A stretch of 64,000 nt of DNA, from assembly GCA_050253535.1 (NCBI GenBank), contig JBFWIW010000005.1, positions 3,515-67,514 of the forward strand, given 5' to 3'. Source of the DNA: JBFWIW01 sp050253535. GTDB taxonomy: Bacteria; Bacillota; Clostridia; Oscillospirales; Oscillospiraceae. A model generated the notes under the pieces. That model ran no database searches. It was not told the origin of the DNA and was given only the letters and a program-made list of their open reading frames with translations. Shown one piece after another: positions 41,183 to 50,700 of this stretch (position 1 is its first letter; every line of letters begins with the position of its first letter). Position numbers and translations under genes: made by a program.

Positions 41183-42397
41183 ATGCAAAAAAGCTGTTTC
41201 CTGCCGGCGGACATATTGATCCCCAAGGCTTGCGATTTAAACATCTGGAGCGTAATAGCGTGTGACCAGTTTTCGTCCGAGAGGGAATACTGGAACAGGG
41301 TGTGCGCGAGAGCGGAGGGCAAGCCTTCTACCGTGCATATGATAATACCCGAGGCGTTTTTGGACACGGTATCGAAAGACGCTGCGGCGGAGCGAAACGC
41401 CGAAATGAGGAAATATCTCTCTTCAGGTGTTTTTAAAACCATTCCGGAATCATATGTCTATGTTGAGAGGGAGACGACGAACGGTATCCGCCGGGGCCTC
41501 GTCGGTATGATCGACCTCGATGCCTACGACTATATGCCGGACTCCGTTTCTCCCATCCGGGCGAGCGAAAAGACCGTCGTTGAGCGTCTTCCTGCGCGTA
41601 TAGAGGTGAGACGTGCCGCTCCCATAGAACTGCCGCACGTCATGGTGCTCATAGACGACCCGGAAAAGACAGTGATCGAGCCGCTTACCGGGAAAAAAGA
41701 CTCAATGGAGAAGCTGTACGACTTTGATCTTATGGAGGGCGGCGGTCACATAGAAGGCTGGCGTGTGACGGATGAGGCGGCGGCGGACGTTCTCAAAGCG
41801 TTCGACTGCTTTAAGGAGAAGCCTGTACAGATTGTGGTCGGCGACGGGAATCATTCGCTGGCGGCCGCAAAGGCGTGCTGGGAGTCGATAAAAGGCGGCC
41901 TTTCCGAAAATGAACGCCAGGATCATCCCGCGAGGTTCGCGCTGGTCGAGGCCAATAACGTTTATGATGACGGTGTGTGTTTCGAGCCTATCCATCGGGT
42001 CGTGTTTAAAACTGAGCCGGAAAAACTTTTGGCGGACCTGTGCGTCGCTTTTTCCTCCGGTCCGGGATTCGAGCTCAAAGTAACCTACAGCGGCGGACAT
42101 GGCATTGTGACGATTCCTGCCGATAGCCTTGGCGGAATGATAAAGGCCCTTCAGGATTTTCTTGAGGAATACATAGTGCGAAGCGGGGGAACAATCGACT
42201 ATATTCACGATGACGAGGCGGCGGAGGCAATGGCTGCATCAATTGGCAATATTGCGTTTTTTATGCCGAAAATAGAGAAATCCGATCTCTTTTCGACAGT
42301 AGTCACAGATGGAGTATTCCCCAAAAAGAGCTTTTCCATCGGACATGCGCGTGATAAGAGGTACTATCTTGAGTGCCGTAAAATAGTGAGAGGCTGA
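41183..42397 (+). CDS. DUF1015-family protein
   Basis: A 404-residue cytoplasmic protein of the DUF1015 (SerC-associated, HipA-unrelated) family, function unknown. Typical blocks: the start LPADILIPKACDLNIWSVIACDQFSSEREYW, a central VQIVVGDGNHSLAAAKACWE (about residues 215-234) with a strongly conserved DGNHR/SxAAA motif, and ARFALVEANNVYDDGV. The ATG at 41183 has AAGGAGG upstream; the longer frame would include that site. It is followed by the acyltransferase gene 22 bp later, likely one transcript. Confidence 0.82.
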   Translation: MQKSCFLPADILIPKACDLNIWSVIACDQFSSEREYWNRVCARAEGKPSTVHMIIPEAFLDTVSKDAAAERNAEMRKYLSSGVFKTIPESYVYVERETTNGIRRGLVGMIDLDAYDYMPDSVSPIRASEKTVVERLPARIEVRRAAPIELPHVMVLIDDPEKTVIEPLTGKKDSMEKLYDFDLMEGGGHIEGWRVTDEAAADVLKAFDCFKEKPVQIVVGDGNHSLAAAKACWESIKGGLSENERQDHPARFALVEANNVYDDGVCFEPIHRVVFKTEPEKLLADLCVAFSSGPGFELKVTYSGGHGIVTIPADSLGGMIKALQDFLEEYIVRSGGTIDYIHDDEAAEAMAASIGNIAFFMPKIEKSDLFSTVVTDGVFPKKSFSIGHARDKRYYLECRKIVRG

Positions 42398-42419
42398 TTT
42401 TAAACCGGGAGGACGCGGT

Positions 42420-43583
42420 ATGAGAAAAGGATTTTTAAAACACCTCATAATTTATATACTGCTGTGGCTTCCGGCAACGCTCTATGCAAGGATAAAGTTC
42501 CGGTTTTCACCGAAAATGGCGCCAAGGATAGCGGGGCCGTTTCTGCTCGTCTCAAACCATAATTCAGCTTACGATATGCTGATGGTGGCTGCGAGCTTTT
42601 TCAGGCACATGTATTTCGTTGCGGGGGAGCATATTTTTCGCTTTGGTTTCTCGTCAAAGCTCATAGAGTGGGCGTTCGCGCCGATTTCCAAGACAAAGGG
42701 AACGACTGACAGCACCTCCGCGATAAATGTAATCAAAACACTCAAAAAGGGACGGAATGTCTGTATCTTTGCGGAGGGAAATTGTTCGTTCAACGGTGTG
42801 ACCGGCCGGCTTCACCCGACCACTGGCAGGCTCGCAAAGATGTCGGGTGTAACGCTTGTGACATATAGGCTGGAGGGAGTCTACCTGGCAAAACCGCGCT
42901 GGAGCATCTATTTCCGGTACGGAAGGACAAGCGGCTCTGTCGTGAACGTCTATTCGCCGGAAACGCTCAGAAAAATGACCGCTGAGGAGATCGACGCTGC
43001 CATAGCAAAAGATGTTTACGAGAACGCATTTCAAAGGCAGAGGGAATACCCTGTCAGGTTCAGAGGCAGGGCACTTGCCGAAAAGCTCGAGGAGGCTTTA
43101 TATATCTGCCCGGCGTGCGGCGGTCTTGCTACGCTGAGCAGCCGGGAAAATGAATTTTCCTGTACTTGCGGTTTTTCGGTAAGGTACGGCGAATACGGCT
43201 TTTTCAATAAAGGCGCTCCGTTTGAGACGGTTTATGACTGGGACAGGTGGCAGGGTGAAAAGCTGCGTGAGGTATCAGACGCGTATGGAGAAGGGGCGGT
43301 GTTCACGGACGGCGGACAGATGCTCTATTCTATAAGCTCCGACCACTCAGAAGAGCTGGCCGCCGAAGGAAAGCTCACCATGTACAACGACCGCATAGAG
43401 ATAGGGGATTTTAAGGTTAGGCTCGACGATATCGCGCAGATGGCCATAGTACTCAAGCAGAACATCGTGTTCACTGCCTTAGGGAAAAATTATGAGATTC
43501 GCAGTGGGCACTATCGGAGTGGACGCAAGTATCTGTCGCTGTTCAATTACAGAAAGAATGCCGTTTCCGCCGTAAGAAAATAA
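42420..43583 (+). CDS. PlsC-type acyltransferase with C-terminal zinc ribbon
   Basis: A 387-residue protein. The first 215 residues are a 1-acylglycerol-3-phosphate acyltransferase (LPLAT) domain: HX4D motif in SNHNSAYDM (about 42-50), FAEGNCSFNG (about 118-127) and an N-terminal membrane helix. The usual enzyme is 200-250 residues. Here an extra part starts at about 220 with a CPACGG ... CTCG four-cysteine zinc ribbon and continues about 120 residues with beta-rich sequence. It should act at the membrane in phospholipid synthesis; the role of the extension is unknown. Confidence 0.82.
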   Translation: MRKGFLKHLIIYILLWLPATLYARIKFRFSPKMAPRIAGPFLLVSNHNSAYDMLMVAASFFRHMYFVAGEHIFRFGFSSKLIEWAFAPISKTKGTTDSTSAINVIKTLKKGRNVCIFAEGNCSFNGVTGRLHPTTGRLAKMSGVTLVTYRLEGVYLAKPRWSIYFRYGRTSGSVVNVYSPETLRKMTAEEIDAAIAKDVYENAFQRQREYPVRFRGRALAEKLEEALYICPACGGLATLSSRENEFSCTCGFSVRYGEYGFFNKGAPFETVYDWDRWQGEKLREVSDAYGEGAVFTDGGQMLYSISSDHSEELAAEGKLTMYNDRIEIGDFKVRLDDIAQMAIVLKQNIVFTALGKNYEIRSGHYRSGRKYLSLFNYRKNAVSAVRK

Positions 43584-43614
43584 CAGCGCGCGCTTAATTC
43601 CGGCGCACGCTGTT
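43582..43614 (+). terminator. terminator after the acyltransferase gene
   Basis: AACAGCGCGCGC pairs with GCGCACGCTGTT (one mismatch) around a 9-nt loop; T-rich sequence (TGTATTTCGTTTTTT) follows. Confidence 0.65.
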
Positions 43615-43632
43615 TGTATTTCGTTTTTTAAA

Positions 43633-44592
43633 TCAGCCAACTTTTTTTATCGTCTGCTTTACACAGTCATAATTGTATATAACGCGGCTCTCAGGATTCT
43701 CTGCGGAGGGTGAGAAGGTGACAACCTGTATCTGAAGAACACCATCCGGGAGTGTGTCCAGGATCGAATACTTGAACTCGTCGGCACTGCCGACGGAAAA
43801 GAAAAAGCTGTATGATATATCGCTCATATCACCAAGGTCTTCGATACCTTTGGTCATTCCCTCATAGGAGGATGCGTCGGAGAGTTTTATCGGCAGAATA
43901 TAATCCCCGTAGAGTACCCATCCGAGGCCCGCTATATCAGCCGGAGCGTCATAGAATATCACCATGTTGCTGCAGGGTTCGGAGAGCACCTCATTGAAAC
44001 GCAATGTTTCAAGGTTGAAACAAAAAAGGCTGTCGTGCAGCGTCAGCCCGTTTTCTATGGTAAAATACAAAAACCTGTTTCCGGATTTCTCAAAGCTTAA
44101 ATCGACATAGTTTATGCTTACAATATAATCATCAGTCTGAGCCAGCCCGTAAAGCACCTCAATATTGCCCACGGGGTCTTCTCGGCAGACCATCTGGTAC
44201 TTCTGGTCGCTATAGTAAGCATCGGTTATGAAGTAATTCCATGTGTTGGTATCGGCTATAGAGGCGCGGTAGCCGATGACGAGGTCCTCCGGCGCTTTCT
44301 GCGGAGTTATGGATGACCCCGTGGTCCCGGGCTCAAAGGGTTTATCAGCGGGTTCTCCCTGCTCGTTTTCGGTACCTTCCGGGGTTCCGGTCTCTGCGCT
44401 GTCATCCGAAGATACGGCAGTATCGGAAGAACCCGAGTTCCCGCCGCTGTCTGAAGCCTGCGTGACGGCCGTATCCGCCGTTTTTTCAGCATCGCCGCCC
44501 TGCGCCCCCCCGGAGCATGCGGCAAGTCCAAATATGAGCACAAACAGGGAAAGAATAAGGAATATTCGGTTCAAAAGGCCGCGGTTTTTCAT
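43633..44592 (-). CDS. secreted lipoprotein of unknown function
   Basis: A 319-residue protein. Signal peptide with lipobox (FGLAACSGG, Cys near 25), then a Ser/Gly/Asp/Glu-rich linker to about residue 110, then a globular domain of about 200 residues rich in Tyr, Asp and Ser without a motif I recognise. Start at ATG 44592 with AGAGGTGG upstream. The strong terminator at 44653 separates it from the MoxR operon upstream. A substrate-binding or sensory extracellular role is a guess. Confidence 0.65.
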   Translation of the reverse strand: MKNRGLLNRIFLILSLFVLIFGLAACSGGAQGGDAEKTADTAVTQASDSGGNSGSSDTAVSSDDSAETGTPEGTENEQGEPADKPFEPGTTGSSITPQKAPEDLVIGYRASIADTNTWNYFITDAYYSDQKYQMVCREDPVGNIEVLYGLAQTDDYIVSINYVDLSFEKSGNRFLYFTIENGLTLHDSLFCFNLETLRFNEVLSEPCSNMVIFYDAPADIAGLGWVLYGDYILPIKLSDASSYEGMTKGIEDLGDMSDISYSFFFSVGSADEFKYSILDTLPDGVLQIQVVTFSPSAENPESRVIYNYDCVKQTIKKVG

Positions 44593-44652
44593 ATGCGCCA
44601 CCTCTTTCTGCATTTTGTAGACATTGTACCACACTTTTCTCACACAGCAAAG

Positions 44653-44693
44653 AAAAACCATCCGCGGAGGAAATACCTCCGCGGATGGTTTTT
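44653..44693 (-). terminator. terminator of the MoxR-DUF58 operon
   Basis: A perfect 18-bp stem (44653-44670 with 44676-44693), core CCGCGGAGG/CCTCCGCGG, loop AAATA; TTTTTCTTT follows on the minus strand. It overlaps the stop codon of the membrane protein gene. Confidence 0.88.
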
Positions 44694-46110
44694 AATGTTT
44701 TGCAGCCACGGCTTTACGCAGAACAGTGATATCCGTTTTGTCCATCGTGACGGAGCCGTCGCCGTAATAACGGCTGTCAAGGGCGTTGGCCAGCTTCTGG
44801 AAACGCCTTGCTTCACCCGGATATTCGCGGGCGATCCTGCGGATAAATGCGCGGCATGTCTCCATTTCCTGTCTGCCGCGGCGTCTGAGCCTATATCGCT
44901 TCTGGAGCCACGCAAAAAGTCCGGGCACGGTGTTTTTGCGGAATATGGAGTTCCATGCGTAAGAAATTTTCTTCGCAAAGAAGCGCCAGAGTAGGACTAT
45001 CAAGGTAACACGCTTTTTTCCCTTCTTTGCCGATTTTCCTCCGCCTCTGTAGCCGCCTATACGGGTCCTGCCATGTTTAATAATAAAGACGGCAGTAATA
45101 GCCAGCAGCATAATAAGAATAATAATAAACACAACTGTAAAATACGTGCCTCCGCCGTCTCCTCCGGTTACGGCGGGGGTGTTTGCGCTGCCCATGATAT
45201 CTTCGTATGGAGAAGGGTCGTATTCGTAGACAGTGCCTCCCCCGGAATGCGGGAATACCGACATGAGCCATGCGCCGAATCTGGAGAACGCATAGGCAAT
45301 CAGGTTCCATGCCGCTTTCAGCCAGGAAAGGACCGTATACACTGCATCCTTAATTGGGACACGCATTGCGAGTATTATAGCAAATATGGTTACGGCCGTT
45401 ATGAAAATACCGCTTGTGACGATTGTAATACTCTGGAGAACTCTGATCTTTTTCTCCCTTTTACGGCCGTCAAACGAGCGCTCGTATACCTGTGCCACGA
45501 GAGAAAGAACGGCAGCCGCAGCAAGAGGATACAGATATTCGTATGTGATGTTCTGAGAGCTCGAGTATATGGCGCCGAAAACGAGGAAGACGACGGCAAT
45601 CTCAAAGTTGTTGTTAAGGTTTTTGAGTATCACCTTTTTTGTAACCAAAAAGAATATCCTGAAGTAGGTGAGCGCAAAAAGGATCAGTGCCAGCAGAGTA
45701 AAACCCATATCGAGATAGTAGCCGTAGTAGCGCAGACATACGATCGACTGCGCTGTCAGAAACACTGCCAACACTGTGACAATCATAGCTGTAGGCCGTG
45801 GCCTTCTAAGGAGAATTGAGAGCAGAATATAACATGTCATCGAAAAAATGACCCACGGCAGATAGGAGCCGTATGAAAAATAGTCCGTGGTAATATTGCA
45901 GATGAGCATATATAGATAATTAAGGAAGGTGACGGTAGTGAAGAGAATTATCGCGTTGCAGATATAGGACGAGCCCATTTTGGCCTGTATGTCTGTTCTC
46001 GCCTTTTCCGTCTCCGTGACTCTTCCGGCCATACGTTCAAGGTGACGCTGCTCGCGCGCGCCGACCTCGCCCTCCATCATGGCGATCATTTTGTCAATTG
46101 CCCAGCCCAT
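44692..46110 (-). CDS. polytopic membrane protein of the MoxR-DUF58 operon
   Basis: A 472-residue protein. A short cytoplasmic N terminus is followed by about eight to ten hydrophobic segments (roughly 50-300), a Gly/Pro-rich extracellular stretch, another helix near 325-345 (FTVVFIIILIMLLAITAVFII), and a basic cytoplasmic C-terminal domain resembling the DUF4129 region (CRAFIRRIAREYPGEARRFQKLANALDSRYYG). MoxR-DUF58-DUF4129 sets often include a transglutaminase-like domain between the helices; I see no Cys-His-Asp triad here. Overlaps the DUF58 gene by 1 base. Confidence 0.7.
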   Translation of the reverse strand: MGWAIDKMIAMMEGEVGAREQRHLERMAGRVTETEKARTDIQAKMGSSYICNAIILFTTVTFLNYLYMLICNITTDYFSYGSYLPWVIFSMTCYILLSILLRRPRPTAMIVTVLAVFLTAQSIVCLRYYGYYLDMGFTLLALILFALTYFRIFFLVTKKVILKNLNNNFEIAVVFLVFGAIYSSSQNITYEYLYPLAAAAVLSLVAQVYERSFDGRKREKKIRVLQSITIVTSGIFITAVTIFAIILAMRVPIKDAVYTVLSWLKAAWNLIAYAFSRFGAWLMSVFPHSGGGTVYEYDPSPYEDIMGSANTPAVTGGDGGGTYFTVVFIIILIMLLAITAVFIIKHGRTRIGGYRGGGKSAKKGKKRVTLIVLLWRFFAKKISYAWNSIFRKNTVPGLFAWLQKRYRLRRRGRQEMETCRAFIRRIAREYPGEARRFQKLANALDSRYYGDGSVTMDKTDITVLRKAVAAKH

Positions 46111-47417
46111 TACGCACCCCTCCTTTCCGTATCCGCCGCTCCACTTTTAAGAACGGACAGGGAAGACACCGAGACATCATACGGGGGGTTTACGTTCGTG
46201 TCCATTACGGTGAATATGGCCGCTCTTGACGGATCTATGCTGCCCAGCATAACCGGGAGCTCCTTTGGCGTGCGAAAGGTAACATAATATGTTTTTCCGG
46301 CCATAAAGGCCGCGGAAATCGCTCCCTGCAGCTCAAACTGTGCGGGGAGCCAGACCTTGTGTTCACGCGTACTGACCTCTTCATCCAACGCGTTTAAGCA
46401 CTCATAGCCTGCAAAATAGTATAGTATTTCTTCCAGCGTTCGGGTCTCGTCCGGGGGAAGGTTTATTGCCGGAAAATTCATAGATTTCGGGATCGAGAGT
46501 CCGCACTGCACGCCGGCTTCAAAAAGCCTTGTTATGGACGAGGCTATGATTTCCAGCATTACCTCCAGATATTTGTTGTCATTGGTGATCCTTGCAAAGG
46601 ATTCGCCGTCGACTATGAAGTGCACCGCTTTGGGTCGGATTATCTCATACATATTTACCTTGAGCTCGCTTTGCCGTGCGAGTGCACGCCAGTTTATACG
46701 CTTCCAACTGTCGCTGGTCTGATAGTTTCTTATACCGCGCAGAATAGTCGGGTCCTCAATATATCCCTTGGAACCGATCTGGGAGTCCCGCTGATCCATA
46801 AGCAAAGTGGTTATATTTACCGGGACGGGGCGCGGATATACTGCAAAATCCGGGATGTTCATAACCTCATTTATCTGTTCGGCCTGTGTCAGGCCGAATC
46901 CGTCGCCGGAGCGGAGTATGATGCTTTCCATTTGATACAGTCCCCTGCACTTTGCTGTCCACGTGCTGGGAAAAGTGACGGCCTCATGGCCCATTATGAA
47001 GGAGAACTTCTGCCGGACGTTGGACTCGTAAGCGACGCCATGCTTGCTGTTGTATTCTTTGTCGAAATACTCAAAATTTTCATCAGGAACGAGACAGTCC
47101 TTCGGCGGAGCCTTTTGAGAGACCTCCAGCCAGATAAGCGGCAGGGCCTTGTCGTTTCGAATGATGTACTCAATCTCGGTCGACTCTCCCGGAAAGAGCC
47201 GCGTCCTGGTACAGGTAGCCGATGCAGAGAGCCGCTTCATGGCAAAACCTCCCCATATGCGTGCGATAACGCCAAGCAGGAAGAGGAAAAAGAACATTCC
47301 GGATACGAGTGGCAGATTGTACACCGTACAGGTTATGCCAAGCGCGAAAAAGAACAGTATCGCAAAATTCGATACCATCATGTTGGATGCGTTTCCGAGT
47401 TTAATCCTTTTTCTCAT
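46110..47417 (-). CDS. DUF58-domain protein
   Basis: A 435-residue protein with two N-terminal transmembrane helices (about 15-55) and a cytoplasmic or outward beta-rich part, then the DUF58 block around residues 225-260 (LRGIRNYQTSDSWKRINWRALARQSELKVNMYE), which is related to von Willebrand A folds. Partner of the MoxR ATPase. I use the ATG at 47417 (GGAGAGG upstream); an adjacent TTG is the alternative. It overlaps the MoxR gene end by 17 bases. Confidence 0.85.
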   Translation of the reverse strand: MRKRIKLGNASNMMVSNFAILFFFALGITCTVYNLPLVSGMFFFLFLLGVIARIWGGFAMKRLSASATCTRTRLFPGESTEIEYIIRNDKALPLIWLEVSQKAPPKDCLVPDENFEYFDKEYNSKHGVAYESNVRQKFSFIMGHEAVTFPSTWTAKCRGLYQMESIILRSGDGFGLTQAEQINEVMNIPDFAVYPRPVPVNITTLLMDQRDSQIGSKGYIEDPTILRGIRNYQTSDSWKRINWRALARQSELKVNMYEIIRPKAVHFIVDGESFARITNDNKYLEVMLEIIASSITRLFEAGVQCGLSIPKSMNFPAINLPPDETRTLEEILYYFAGYECLNALDEEVSTREHKVWLPAQFELQGAISAAFMAGKTYYVTFRTPKELPVMLGSIDPSRAAIFTVMDTNVNPPYDVSVSSLSVLKSGAADTERRGA

Positions 47418-48375
47418 CAAAAACCTCTCCGCTTGCGGGAGGAACGGCGGTCGTCTTCAAAACGTGCTCGACCACCGTCTCCGTGTTTTTGCCGGAAAGC
47501 CTTGCCTCATTCGTCAGGAGTATCCTGTGGTCAAGGACGGGGTGCGTGAGATACTGCACATCGTCCGGGGTCACGAATTCGCGGCCCTGCATTGCGGCCC
47601 ACGCCTTAGCGGCCTTGTAGAGGCTGCGCGAGGCGCGCGGCGACGCGCCCATTTTGACAAGTTTGTTTGTCCTTGTCGCGGAAACCAGCTTAACGATGTA
47701 ATCGGCCACCGCATCCGAGACGGCGACGCCGGCTATGGCGCGCTGGCATTCGGCGAGTTCTTCGGGGCTCGTCACAACCGAAAGCGAGTCGAAGGGCATT
47801 TTATCACCGAGGTTGAATAACATCTGCTTTTCCTCTGTTCTCGTCGGAAATCCCATTGTGAGCTTTATGAGGAACCTGTCCATCTGTGCAACAGGAAGAC
47901 GGAAAGTGCTCTCGGATTCGACGGGGTTCTGGGTAGAGAGCACCATAAAAGGGACGGGGAGATTCATCGTCTCACCGTCTATGGTGACTTGCCGTTCCTC
48001 CATGGCCTCGAGGAGTGCCGACTGCGTCCTCGGAACGGCGCGGTTTACCTCGTCCGCGAGAAGAAGGTTCGTAAAAACCGGACCTCGCATCATCTGGAAC
48101 GCACCGGTTTTCTGGTTAAAAATATTCATACCGGTAATGTCGGACGGCAGAAGGTCGGGTACGAACTGTATCCTGCGCGTGTCGCAGCCGGATACAATGG
48201 CGAGCGTTTTTATGAGCGTCGTCTTGCCAACGCCGGGCATATCGTCCAAAAGGACATGTCCCTCTGCCAGAAGCGCCATAATAATAAGCTCGATGCGATC
48301 CCGTTTTCCGAGGATTATCTTTTCGGTCTCATTTGCTATTTTCTCAGTGAGCTGGGGTATATTCAAGTGGATCAT
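47401..48375 (-). CDS. MoxR-family AAA+ ATPase
   Basis: A 324-residue AAA+ ATPase: Walker A DDMPGVGKTTLIK (about 38-50), Walker B LLLADEVNR (about 101-109), sensor 1 STQNP (about 146-150), Arg finger region near 160. MoxR ATPases act as chaperones for assembly of complexes with DUF58/VWA partners, the gene directly downstream. The start may be ATG 48375 or TTG 48366, since AAGGAAGG directly abuts the ATG and is better spaced for the TTG. Confidence 0.92.
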   Translation of the reverse strand: MIHLNIPQLTEKIANETEKIILGKRDRIELIIMALLAEGHVLLDDMPGVGKTTLIKTLAIVSGCDTRRIQFVPDLLPSDITGMNIFNQKTGAFQMMRGPVFTNLLLADEVNRAVPRTQSALLEAMEERQVTIDGETMNLPVPFMVLSTQNPVESESTFRLPVAQMDRFLIKLTMGFPTRTEEKQMLFNLGDKMPFDSLSVVTSPEELAECQRAIAGVAVSDAVADYIVKLVSATRTNKLVKMGASPRASRSLYKAAKAWAAMQGREFVTPDDVQYLTHPVLDHRILLTNEARLSGKNTETVVEHVLKTTAVPPASGEVFDEKKD

Positions 48376-48497
48376 CCTTCCTTTGTGGAGGCGAAAAATC
48401 CTATTTTCCGCTATTTTCTATTATACTATACCCATGTGCCCGGCGCCACAGACTAATTGTTAAAAAACCATTAAAATTACATCCATTTTGCTCCAAA
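48376..48497. other. promoter-containing spacer upstream of the MoxR gene
   Basis: AT-rich sequence holding the MoxR operon leader; I see no unambiguous -35/-10 pair. Confidence 0.3.
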
Positions 48498-48549
48498 AAA
48501 CACCAAAGCGGCCCCCGTGGCTCAAACGGGAACCGCTTTGGTGTCTATT
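48498..48549 (-). terminator. terminator of the TetR regulator gene
   Basis: A long hairpin: outer 12 bp (48500-48511 with 48533-48544, ACACCAAAGCGG/CCGCTTTGGTGT) and inner CCCGT/ACGGG. Followed on the minus strand by TTTTTTGG. It lies about 130 bases after the TetR stop, so the transcript would have a long 3' tail. Confidence 0.7.
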
Positions 48550-48680
48550 TTGGGGGAAGTGAGGATCCACTTTTTCATCCTGCTAATGAAAAAAGCTTTT
48601 TGTTCCTGCACAATAATATTACCAACTATTGCTCAAAAAAAGCTTAACAATCTGTGAACGATATATTAATGAAATATTAA

Positions 48681-49235
48681 TTATTCAGCTTCCGCGAAAA
48701 TACGACCGGATAGGAGATTCTCTGCCAGAGCGGACAAAACGTCGATCCCGAGCCCCTGGTCGTTCATTATCCACATCCATAAAAGTTCATATGTTAGGCC
48801 GGAAAGGCTTGCCTTTATGTATGGCAGCTGCCAGTTTTCGGATGTGTACATACCATCCAGAATCTCCGCACTCTCCATAAAATACTCACGATTTTTCGCC
48901 TGAAACATATGCCCCATACCGTGTGCAAAGAGGAGGGAGAGAAAGCTCTTATTACTGTCCCAATATAAAAGATAGTCAATGATGAGGTTGGAGGGCTGCA
49001 TGCGGGCCTGTTCGATCTTTGCAGTAAATCCTTCAAATAGACCGGCCAGAAGATAGTCGAGTATATCCTCACGTTTGCCGAAATTTGTATAGAATGTCTG
49101 CCGCGAGAGGCCTGCCTTGTCCGTTATGTCGGAAACGGATATCTCATCGAAGCCCCTGGACATCATGAGCTTAAGGAGCGCCGAGGTCAGCGCAACCTTT
49201 GAACGTATGGCCATTGGATTTTCATGTTTTGACAC
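48681..49235 (-). CDS. TetR-family transcriptional regulator
   Basis: A 184-residue regulator. The helix-turn-helix (about residues 25-50: FDEISVSDITDKAGLSRQTFYTNFGKREDILDYLL) is typical of TetR/AcrR proteins; the C-terminal ligand domain is less conserved and contains a DUF-type TetR_C region with aromatic residues. I place the start at the GTG at 49233-49235, because AAGGAGG lies 7 bases upstream. Target genes are unknown; no transporter is adjacent, only the MoxR set downstream and pyr genes upstream. Confidence 0.85.
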   Translation of the reverse strand: MSKHENPMAIRSKVALTSALLKLMMSRGFDEISVSDITDKAGLSRQTFYTNFGKREDILDYLLAGLFEGFTAKIEQARMQPSNLIIDYLLYWDSNKSFLSLLFAHGMGHMFQAKNREYFMESAEILDGMYTSENWQLPYIKASLSGLTYELLWMWIMNDQGLGIDVLSALAENLLSGRIFAEAE

Positions 49236-49272
49236 TGGTATTCCTCCTTGTTCCAATTATCATTAGCGTGAA

Positions 49273-49317
49273 AAAAGCTGATATAATACCCATATATTGG
49301 ATATTATATCAGCTTTT
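49273..49317 (-). terminator. pyr operon terminator with embedded TATAAT sequences
   Basis: AAAAGCTGATATAATA (49273-49288) and TATTATATCAGCTTTT (49302-49317) form a perfect 16-bp stem. On the minus strand TTTTTT follows, fitting the end of the pyr operon 47 bases after pyrI. The arm contains a TATAAT, so it may also carry the tetR promoter and act as its operator. Confidence 0.7.
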
Positions 49318-49363
49318 ATAACATGTGCAAGGGTGATAAAAAGTATACTTCTGACGAATATTG

Positions 49364-49786
49364 TCAGTTAGGCTTACGAGTGGATTCACAATAAAGGCAG
49401 CGGTAGACGCGTTTTTCCCTGTCGGTCAGTCGGAACACCTGCGGGAGCTCCTGTTCGACAGAGGAGATGCAACGCGGATTTTTGCAGCGTATTACGCCGC
49501 GCACCTCTGCCGGGAGCTCGAGGTGGCATTTTTCGGCAAGAACACCGTTTTTTACAATGTTCACGGTTATGTCGGGATCCATATACCCCAAAACGTCGAG
49601 ATTGAGGTCTATGAGCTCGTCAATCTTGATGATGTCCTTTTTACCCATCTTGGCGCTGGACACATTTTTGATAACTGCGACGGAGCAGGTGAGTTTCTCA
49701 AGGTCCAGAACCTTATAAAGTTCCATGCTTGTCCCGGCCTTTATATGGTCAATCACATAGCCGTTCTGAATGGAGTCTATATTCAT
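49364..49786 (-). CDS. pyrI: aspartate carbamoyltransferase regulatory subunit
   Basis: A 140-residue regulatory chain that binds nucleotide effectors and assembles with PyrB. The N-terminal allosteric domain begins IDSIQNGYVIDHIKAG; the C-terminal zinc domain holds CKNPRC and YRCLYC (C-x4-C and C-x2-C). ATG at 49786 behind TTGGAGG, right after the pyrB stop. Presence of PyrI implies a feedback-regulated PyrB-PyrI enzyme. Confidence 0.93.
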   Translation of the reverse strand: MNIDSIQNGYVIDHIKAGTSMELYKVLDLEKLTCSVAVIKNVSSAKMGKKDIIKIDELIDLNLDVLGYMDPDITVNIVKNGVLAEKCHLELPAEVRGVIRCKNPRCISSVEQELPQVFRLTDREKRVYRCLYCESTRKPN

Positions 49787-49788
49787 AC

Positions 49789-50700
49789 TCAAACCTCCAA
49801 TAACTTAAGTATTAGGGCCATACGGATAAACTTGCCGTTTAGGACCTGCTTGAAATAACAGGCGCGCGGGTCAGAGTCAACAGCAGTTGATATCTCATTC
49901 ACACGGGGGAGTGGGTGCATTACAGAGAGCGTGTCCTTCGCGCCATCCATCTTATCCGGTGTCAGGATATAGCTGTCCTTGAGTCGTACGTAGTCGGCCT
50001 CATTGAAAAAGCGCTCTTTCTGAACGCGCGTCATATAGAGGACGTCGAGCTTCGGCATTGCTTCCTCCAGCGAGGATGTCTCCAAATAAGGTATATTGTT
50101 CTTCTCGAGAATGTTGCTGCGGATATATTCGGGTATGCGGAGTTCGTCCGGTGAAATCATAATAAAGCGCGTGCTCTCATAGCGCGAGAGCGCGCCGATG
50201 AGCGAGTGGACGGTTCGGCCGAATTTCAGGTCGCCGCAGACACCGATAGTAAGGCCCGAAAAGCGGCCTTTTTCGCGCGCTATTGTGAGAAGATCCGCGA
50301 GCGTCTGCGTCGGGTGGTTGTGACCGCCGTCGCCGGCGTTTATGACGGGCACCGTCGCGTTCATCGATGCTACCAGCGGCGCGCCCTCCTTGGGGTGGCG
50401 CATCGCGATTATGTCTGCGTAGCAGCTCACTGTCCTAACCGTGTCGGCAACACTCTCGCCCTTTGCGGCGGAGGAGCTCTGCGCCTCTGAGAAACCGATT
50501 ACGTGGCCGCCAAGCTCATACATCGCGGCCTCAAAGCTGAGCCGGGTGCGGGTGGACGGCTCGAAAAAGAGCGTGGCGAGTTTTTTGCGGTGGCATTTTT
50601 CGGCGTATTTTTCCGGATTCGCTATGATGCTGTTTGCTATATCTATGAGCTCGCCTATCTCGTCGGTGGAGAGGTCGAGTATATCTATAATGCTTCTCAT
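49789..50700 (-). CDS. pyrB: aspartate carbamoyltransferase catalytic subunit
   Basis: A 303-residue transcarbamoylase that joins carbamoyl phosphate and aspartate, the committed pyrimidine step. [14 protein letters not shown] (carbamoyl-phosphate site, about 47-60), HPTQTLADL and the [10 protein letters not shown] segment are intact. Start overlaps the pyrE stop by 4 bases. Confidence 0.97.
   Translation of the reverse strand: MRSIIDILDLSTDEIGELIDIANSIIANPEKYAEKCHRKKLATLFFEPSTRTRLSFEAAMYELGGHVIGFSEAQSSSAAKGESVADTVRTVSCYADIIAMRHPKEGAPLVASMNATVPVINAGDGGHNHPTQTLADLLTIAREKGRFSGLTIGVCGDLKFGRTVHSLIGALSRYESTRFIMISPDELRIPEYIRSNILEKNNIPYLETSSLEEAMPKLDVLYMTRVQKERFFNEADYVRLKDSYILTPDKMDGAKDTLSVMHPLPRVNEISTAVDSDPRACYFKQVLNGKFIRMALILKLLEV

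Noticed and set aside
46620..47549. Long plus-strand frame opposite the DUF58 gene
   Set aside because: Antisense to a well-supported gene and without start signals or recognisable domain.
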